The translations under genes were made by a program, and so were the position numbers. Under the pieces are notes generated by a model that did no database searches, was not told where the DNA came from, and saw nothing but the letters and a program-made list of their open reading frames with translations. From NCBI RefSeq assembly GCF_018070325.1, contig NZ_JAGPXY010000006.1:62001-126000 (forward strand): a stretch of 64,000 nt of DNA. The letters run 5' to 3'. Origin of the DNA: Micromonospora sp. H61. Lineage in GTDB: Bacteria > Actinomycetota > Actinomycetes > Mycobacteriales > Micromonosporaceae. Shown here piece by piece: positions 59,108-64,000 of this stretch (positions are counted from its first letter, which is position 1; the number at the start of each line of letters is the position of its first letter).

Positions 59108-61480
59108 TCACAGTTGCCGAACTTCGACGGCCCCGGTAAAGACCTTCGACGTCGGCCGGTCCGGGTCCGCACTGATGACAAAGGTGCCGGCATGAGTGTG
59201 GTCGGCAGCCGAGAAGCCGACGTACACCTCGATCTGCCCGGCCTCCACCGCGTAGGCCATGCTCCGGTCGTAGAAACCGAGCTGGCCGGTGGGGAGCGCG
59301 AACCGCACCGCCACCCGCTGGCCGGCGGCGGCCTCGACGCGGGCGAAGGCCTTCAGCTCCAGCACCGGCCGGGTGACAGTGGCCTGTGGGTCGCGGACGT
59401 AGAGCTGCACCACCTGCTCCCCCGCCCGGTGTCCGGTGTTGGTGAGCGTGACCTCGACACCGACGGTGTCCCCGGCGCGAACCTCGGCGCTCTCCACCGT
59501 GGCGTCCTCGATCACGAACGAGGTGTACCCGAGGCCGTGGCCGAAGACGTACCGCGGGGCGACCGGCGAATCCACGTAGTCGCCGTGCCAGTGTGACCGC
59601 CCGCCGGACACCTTGTGGCCGTAGAAGACGGGGATCTGGCCCACGCCGCGGGGGTACGAGATCGGCAGCTTCCCGCTCGGGTCGACCTCACCGAGGAGCA
59701 CCTCGGCGATCGCCTGCGCCCCGGTCTCCCCCGGCAACCAGGCCATCAGCACCGCGGCGCACTCCTCGTGCAGGAAGTCGCTGCCCACCGGTCGGCCGGC
59801 GACGAGCACCGCCACGACGGGCGTGCCGGTGGCGACGACGGCACGGACAAGCGCTTCCTGCACGCCCGGCAGATCCAGACTGGACCGGTCCCGCGACTCG
59901 CCAGTGGTGGCCCCGGGCGTCACGCCCGAGCGATCACCCAGGACCAGCACCGCGACGTCGGCCGCCGAGGCGACGGCGACCGCCTCGGCGAACCCCTCGT
60001 TCGACGGGTCGAGCACGTCGCAGCCCCGGGCGAAGCGCAGCCGGTCGCCCAGCCGCGCCGCGAGTTCGTCCCGCACCGTGGGCACACCCTCGGTACTCTC
60101 GTCGATCTCCAGATCGTCGGGGATCGTCATCATCTCGCCGAGCAGGCCGCGCCGCTTGCGCGCCTGGACCAACGCCTCGATGTGGGCCACGAACGAGTAG
60201 TCACCGAGCAGGTGTCGGGCGTCGTCGGCGTTCGGGCCGATGAGAGCGACGGTTCCGACGCCGGCGAGCAGCGGCAGGACGCCGTCATTCTTGAGCAGGA
60301 CGAGGCTGCGGCGGGCGATCTCCAGCGCCACGTCCCGGTGCCGCTCGGCGTTCGCCGACGTCGAGGCCGCATCCTCGTCGACGTACGGGTTCTCGAAGAG
60401 CCCGAGTTCGACCTTGTGCCGAAGGATCCGTGCGACCGCCTCGTCCAGCCGGGCCTGGCTGACCTCGCCGGCGTTCAGGGCGCGGGTGAGGGCGTCCGCG
60501 TACGCGTCCGTCGCCGGAAGCTCGACGTCCACGCCCGCGCCGAGGCCCACAGTCGCGGCCTGCTGCTTGTCCTGGGCGAAGTGGTGGTACGAGTGGAGGT
60601 CGTTGACGGCGAAGTAGTCGGAGACCACGGTTCCGGTGAAGCCCCACTGCCCACGCAGGACGTCGGCGAGGAGTTCCTGGTTGGCATGGCACGGGACGCC
60701 GTCGAGCTCGTGGTAGCCGGCCATCACCGACTGGAGCCCGCCGTCACGGACCGCCGCCTCGAACGGATACAGGTACACCTCGCGCAGCAGACGCGGCGGC
60801 AGGTGGGCCGGCGCCCAGTTCAGCCCACCCTCGGACGCCCCGTAGCCGACGAAGTGCTTGGCGGTGGCGAGGACGCCGTCGGCCAGCTCGGCGCCCTGCA
60901 GGCCCCTGACGAACGCCACCCCCATCCGGGACACCAGGTACGGGTCCTCGCCGTAGGTCTCCTCCGTCCGGCCCCACCGTGGGTCGCGCACCACGTCCAA
61001 CACCGGCGAGAGCCCCTGATGACTTCCCATGGCGCGCATCTGTGCGCGAACAACGTCCGCCAGCTGCCGGTTCAGCTCCGGTGCCCAGGTGCTCGCGACG
61101 CCGATCGCCTGCGGGAAGATGGTCGCCTCGCGGGCCATGACCCCCGAGCAGACCTCCTCGTGCACGATCGCCGGAATCCCCAGCCGGGTCTCGCTGACCA
61201 GGAAGCGCTGGATCGCGTTGGCGGCCCGCGCCACCTGCGCCGCCTTCAGACTGGTCGCGCCCGCGATGCGGGTGACGTGCCCCAGGCCGTGTCGAAGGAT
61301 CGGCCGGGCCCGCTCGGCCGCGAACCGTCCGCCCTCCAGCAGTGTGAACGCCCACGTGCTGCCCAGTTGCGCGAGCTTCTCCTCGCGGGTCATCCGGGCC
61401 AACAGGTCCGACACCCGTTCGTCGACCGGTGCCGTCGCATCCCTGTAGGTCGCTTCGATCTCCGGCTCAACAGTGGTCAC
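59108..61480 (-). CDS. GH3-family beta-glycosidase (beta-xylosidase/beta-glucosidase), cytosolic
   Basis: 790 aa from GTG 61480; no signal peptide. GH3 N-terminal barrel with KHFVGYG and nucleophile Asp in TVVSDYFAVNDLHSYHHF, (alpha/beta)6 domain (SLVLLKNDGVLPL, VAVLVAGRPVG), and the C-terminal fibronectin-III-like domain (VEVTLTNTGHRAGEQVVQLYVRD). It likely cleaves imported xylo- or cello-oligosaccharides. Divergent from GH51 and followed by LacI. Confidence 0.92.
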   Translation of the reverse strand: MTTVEPEIEATYRDATAPVDERVSDLLARMTREEKLAQLGSTWAFTLLEGGRFAAERARPILRHGLGHVTRIAGATSLKAAQVARAANAIQRFLVSETRLGIPAIVHEEVCSGVMAREATIFPQAIGVASTWAPELNRQLADVVRAQMRAMGSHQGLSPVLDVVRDPRWGRTEETYGEDPYLVSRMGVAFVRGLQGAELADGVLATAKHFVGYGASEGGLNWAPAHLPPRLLREVYLYPFEAAVRDGGLQSVMAGYHELDGVPCHANQELLADVLRGQWGFTGTVVSDYFAVNDLHSYHHFAQDKQQAATVGLGAGVDVELPATDAYADALTRALNAGEVSQARLDEAVARILRHKVELGLFENPYVDEDAASTSANAERHRDVALEIARRSLVLLKNDGVLPLLAGVGTVALIGPNADDARHLLGDYSFVAHIEALVQARKRRGLLGEMMTIPDDLEIDESTEGVPTVRDELAARLGDRLRFARGCDVLDPSNEGFAEAVAVASAADVAVLVLGDRSGVTPGATTGESRDRSSLDLPGVQEALVRAVVATGTPVVAVLVAGRPVGSDFLHEECAAVLMAWLPGETGAQAIAEVLLGEVDPSGKLPISYPRGVGQIPVFYGHKVSGGRSHWHGDYVDSPVAPRYVFGHGLGYTSFVIEDATVESAEVRAGDTVGVEVTLTNTGHRAGEQVVQLYVRDPQATVTRPVLELKAFARVEAAAGQRVAVRFALPTGQLGFYDRSMAYAVEAGQIEVYVGFSAADHTHAGTFVISADPDRPTSKVFTGAVEVRQL

Positions 61481-61583
61481 CCGGTCACCCCAATCACCGC
61501 GACAAGCTGGTCTTTCGGCCGGGGCGGCAGGACCCGCGGGGGGATGCCGGCCAGACATTGGTCCAGGCGTCGTGTTCCCTTAC

Positions 61584-61607
61584 GTAAACGTAATCGGTAA
61601 CGTTTAC
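61584..61607. promoter_or_regulatory. LacI-type operator between GH3 and GH51
   Basis: GTAAACGT (61584-61591) inverted as ACGTTTAC (61600-61607), with ATCGGTAACGTTTAC at 61593-61607 matching 13 of 15 positions of the site in the LacI promoter. It can control both divergent hydrolases. Confidence 0.75.
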
Positions 61608-61765
61608 ATAGATCGAGAACGTAATCGAAGACGATCACGTTGTCCAGAGCTCACAGTGCCTCCACCACCCCTCGGTCCCGGCGCTCGGGCAGTGCTGCCG
61701 GCGTCGGACCTGCACGAAGGGAGCCAGCCCTGAACACCCACCTCGACAGCGCGCCGGAGAACGGC

Positions 61766-63289
61766 GTGAACACGGCCCGCCTGACCCTGGACCCCCGCCG
61801 ACGCGTCGCGCCGGTGCCACGTCGACTCTTCGGCTCGTTCGTCGAGCACCTGGGTCGCTGCGTCTACACCGGAATCTACGAGCCGGGGCACCCGACGGCC
61901 GACGCCGACGGCTTCCGGGGCGACGTCCTCGCGCTGGTGCGTGAGTTGGGCGTCACCACGGTCCGCTATCCCGGCGGCAACTTCGTCTCCTCCTACCGCT
62001 GGGAGGACGGCGTAGGCCCGGTCGACAAACGACCGGCGAGGCTCGACCTCGCCTGGCACAGCCTGGAGACCAACGCGTTCGGGCTCGACGAGTTCATGCG
62101 GTGGGTCGGCAAGGCCGAGGTGGATCCGATCATGGCGGTCAACCTGGGCACCCGTGGCACCGCCGAGGCCGTCGACCTGCTCGAGTACGCCAATCACCGC
62201 GGCGGGAGCCACCTCGCCGACCAGCGCCGCGACAACGGCGCCGTCGATCCGTACGGAATCAAGCTGTGGTGCCTGGGAAACGAGATGGACGGCCCGTGGC
62301 AGGTGGGCCAGCGCAGCGCGACCGAGTACGGGCGGCTGGCGGCGCAGACCGCGAAGGCCATGCGCCGCTTCGATCCCGATCTCGAACTCGTCGCCTGCGG
62401 CTCCTCACACCTCGGTATGCCGACCTTCGGCAGCTGGGAGCGTGACGTGCTGACCGAGGCGTACGACGACGTGGACCTGATCTCGCTGCACGCGTACTAC
62501 CAGCCGGTCGACGACGACCTGGCCAGCTTCCTCGCCTCGGCCGAGGACATGGACAGGTACATCGACGCCGTCACCGCCATCGCCGACTCGGTCGGAGCGA
62601 TCCGTCGGTCCACCAAGAAGATCATGATCGCGTTCGACGAGTGGAACGTCTGGTACCAGTCCGCCGCCCCGTCCACGCCGCCGAGCGGCGAGGACTGGCC
62701 GGTCGCACCGCCGCTGCTGGAGGACCACTACAGCGTGGCCGACGCGGTCGTCGTCGGCGGCCTGCTCATCAGCCTGCTGCGGCACAGCGACCGGGTGAGC
62801 GCGGCGTGCCAGGCCCAACTGGTAAACGTCATCGCACCGATCATGACCGAGACGGGCGGCTCGGCCTGGCGGCAGACCATCTTCCACCCCTTCGCCCGCA
62901 CCGCCCGGCACGCTCAGGGCACGGTGCTGGACGTGCTGCGCGAGGGCAGCACGACGACCACCGACCGCTACGGTGAGATCAACGCGGTCGACGCGGTCTC
63001 CACCTGGGACGACACCACCGGGGAGATGACCGTCTTCCTCGTCAACCGCGTCCTCGACACCCCGGCCGAGGTGACCATCGACGTCGCCGGCGCGCAGGTC
63101 AGCGACATCATCGAGTGCGTCACCGTCGGCGGCACCGACCTGCACGCCAAGAACACGGCCGACGGTCCGGACCACGCCGCGCCGCGCCCCAACGACACGG
63201 CACGCGGCGCCGACGCCAGCGTCCAGCTGACTCTTCCGCCGGCGTCCTGGACCATGCTGCGCCTGCGTGCCGCCGACACGACCCCGTGA
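61766..63289 (+). CDS. GH51 alpha-L-arabinofuranosidase, cytosolic
   Basis: 507 aa from GTG 61766 with GGAG 8 nt upstream; a CTG at 61730 with GAAGGGAG upstream is the alternative. RLFGSFVEHLGRCVYTGIYEP, acid/base Glu in CLGNEMDGPW, nucleophile Glu in FDEWNVWY, YPGGNFVSSYRWEDGVGP. Removes arabinofuranosyl side chains from imported arabinoxylan fragments, feeding the arabinonate-type dehydratase route. Confidence 0.94.
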   Translation: MNTARLTLDPRRRVAPVPRRLFGSFVEHLGRCVYTGIYEPGHPTADADGFRGDVLALVRELGVTTVRYPGGNFVSSYRWEDGVGPVDKRPARLDLAWHSLETNAFGLDEFMRWVGKAEVDPIMAVNLGTRGTAEAVDLLEYANHRGGSHLADQRRDNGAVDPYGIKLWCLGNEMDGPWQVGQRSATEYGRLAAQTAKAMRRFDPDLELVACGSSHLGMPTFGSWERDVLTEAYDDVDLISLHAYYQPVDDDLASFLASAEDMDRYIDAVTAIADSVGAIRRSTKKIMIAFDEWNVWYQSAAPSTPPSGEDWPVAPPLLEDHYSVADAVVVGGLLISLLRHSDRVSAACQAQLVNVIAPIMTETGGSAWRQTIFHPFARTARHAQGTVLDVLREGSTTTTDRYGEINAVDAVSTWDDTTGEMTVFLVNRVLDTPAEVTIDVAGAQVSDIIECVTVGGTDLHAKNTADGPDHAAPRPNDTARGADASVQLTLPPASWTMLRLRAADTTP

Positions 63290-63315
63290 TCGGCTGACGA
63301 ACGGTCCCGGACATG

Positions 63316-63362
63316 CCCCGGCCGCGCACACCCTGGCAATCACCAGGGGTGCGCGGCCGGGG
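63316..63362 (+). terminator. Strong terminator after GH51
   Basis: About 20-bp stem CCCCGGCCGCGCACACCCTG with one bulge, loop CAATCA. 27 bp past the GH51 stop; the gene on the other strand ends at 63401, so it may act in both directions. Confidence 0.85.
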
Positions 63363-63400
63363 GCTTCCCCACCACAGGGAGTACGGGATCCAGCCTGTTG

Positions 63401-63584
63401 TTACCGGGCGTCGACGGGATCGCTGTCAGAGTCGTTGAAGAGCTTGTCGCCCCGGTAGCGGGCGACCACCGGCGCGTTCAGCTCACCACTGACGGTCTTC
63501 TTCAGCCGGGCGACGCCGTGGCGCACCGGGGCCGACCCGAGGTGCCTGTCACCCGCGTAGAAGTCGACAGTCGTGGGTGAACGC
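63401..63584 (-). pseudogene. C-terminal stub of an Ig-like-domain (Big_3_5-type) protein, cut by an IS605 element
   Basis: Minus-strand frame without start: SPTTVDFYAGDRHLGSAPVRHG, then KKTVSGELNAPVVARYRGDKLFNDSD...DAR and TAA at 63403. This is the end of a bacterial Ig-like repeat. It begins exactly where the IS605-type right end stops (63585). The 5' part of the gene should lie on the far side of the element, beyond this window. Confidence 0.6.
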
Positions 63585-63643
63585 TTGACGTCCTCTCTGC
63601 CCTGGAGGGCGGAGATTCCGGTCTGCTACGCCCCCGAAGGGGC
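63585..63643 (-). mobile_element. IS605-family right end and 3' part of the TnpB omega-RNA
   Basis: Past the tnpB stop, the minus strand carries GAATCTCCGCCCT...AGGG...GAGGACGTCAA, the subterminal imperfect hairpin and TCAA end seen in actinobacterial IS605/TnpB elements. The tnpB 3' end itself folds GCCCC-TTCG-GGGGC (63643-63630), a UUCG tetraloop. The omega-RNA should run through here and take its guide from the flank just past 63585, i.e. the Ig-domain stub. Confidence 0.6.
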
Positions 63644-64000
63644 AAGCTCTCGGCGGGTTACCGCTTCGCCGCGCGGTGCCGGCACGGGTGCCGGTCTTAC
63701 CTGCGCTCCACGGTCGTTGAGGTCCGCCCGTCCGGCGGCCCTGATGTTCTTGGCGGCGTTCACGTCTCGGTCGTGCAGGCTGCCGCATGGGCAGCCCCAC
63801 GTCCGGACGTTGAGCGCCATCTTATCGTTGATCCGGCCGCAGTCCGAGCACATGCGCGTCGACGGAAAGAACCGACCTACCCGAGCGAAGGTGCGCCCGC
63901 GCCGGGCGGCCTTGTACTCCAGCATGGCCGCGAACTGCGACCACCCAGCGTCGTGCACCGACTTCGCCAACCGTGTCCGGGCGAGACCAGCCACGCACAG
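63626..64000 (-). CDS. tnpB: TnpB/IS605-OrfB RNA-guided nuclease (partial, N-terminus outside window)
   Basis: C-terminal ~125 residues visible. GWSQFAAMLEYKAARRGRTFARV, zinc ribbon CSDCG...CPCG, and HDRDVNAAKNI with the last RuvC Asp. The RuvC I and II parts lie outside. The tail EAVTRRELAPSGA is typical of actinobacterial copies. No TnpA is visible, so the element's autonomy is unknown. Confidence 0.92.
   Translation of the reverse strand: MCVAGLARTRLAKSVHDAGWSQFAAMLEYKAARRGRTFARVGRFFPSTRMCSDCGRINDKMALNVRTWGCPCGSLHDRDVNAAKNIRAAGRADLNDRGAQVRPAPVPAPRGEAVTRRELAPSGA

Noticed and set aside
1..64000. CRISPR array, rRNA or tRNA genes
   Set aside because: No regularly spaced repeat-spacer pattern and no tRNA cloverleaf or rRNA signature was noticed; a tRNA scan would settle the last point.

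Overview
The window is high-GC DNA with dense, often divergently arranged genes, many GTG starts and 4-bp start/stop overlaps. Gene content (F420-type enzymes, ANTAR regulator, LacI/CebR-style glycan regulation, MsiK-less sugar ABC operons, DUF6069, S-adenosyl methyltransferase of the DUF574 type) points to a filamentous actinomycete, most likely Micromonosporaceae (Micromonospora-like). This assignment is inference from gene content, not from a marker gene.

Left part (1-9.7 kb): a cut-off sugar ABC binding lipoprotein faces a GntR/FCD regulator. An ECF sigma factor with a SnoaL tail is followed by a coupled small gene and a decayed DUF6069 gene. An SDR/FAH-family pair is divergent from a second GntR/FCD regulator and lutABC; the likely logic is non-phosphorylative deoxysugar (L-fucose or L-rhamnose type) breakdown to pyruvate plus L-lactate, with LutABC oxidising the lactate. 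lspA converges on lutC. 9.7-15 kb is a complete five-gene nickel-type ABC operon (nikABCDE) behind a Nur-box-like site.

15.7-20.4 kb is an accessory patch of small, poorly spaced genes and wreckage: P-loop kinase, frameshifted Asp/Asn hydroxylase, receiver-like cREC protein, CbrC-family protein, DUF7710, a shortened GNAT-like ORF and an F420-type PPOX protein. 20.6-24.2 kb pairs a metal P-type ATPase fused to hemerythrin with an Acg-type nitroreductase, reminiscent of dormancy/hypoxia regulons. 24.2-26.4 kb holds a large nested hairpin, a quinone oxidoreductase, and a consensus cobalamin riboswitch whose only downstream gene is a hotdog thioesterase. 26.5-32.9 kb is an extracytoplasmic copper/heme locus (CopC-fusion, PCuAC, EfeB/DyP, CopC, PepSY).

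32.9-47.3 kb is mixed metabolism and regulation: oxalate decarboxylase, LuxR, GNAT, AKR/TetR, VOC, a gutted D-cysteine desulfhydrase gene, GAF-ANTAR, AlkD, a luciferase-like/FAD-oxidase fusion with MarR, a SAM methyltransferase and a membrane protein.

47.3-63.3 kb is an arabinoxylan-type utilisation locus: CBM2-GH30 behind a perfect CebR-type box, LacI, IlvD/Edd sugar-acid dehydratase, ABC importer without its own ATPase, a secreted double-domain CE1-type esterase whose first domain has lost catalytic residues, a second LacI, GH3 and GH51, with shared LacI-type operators. The right edge is an IS605-family TnpB element (partial) whose right end abuts the C-terminal stub of an Ig-like-domain gene.
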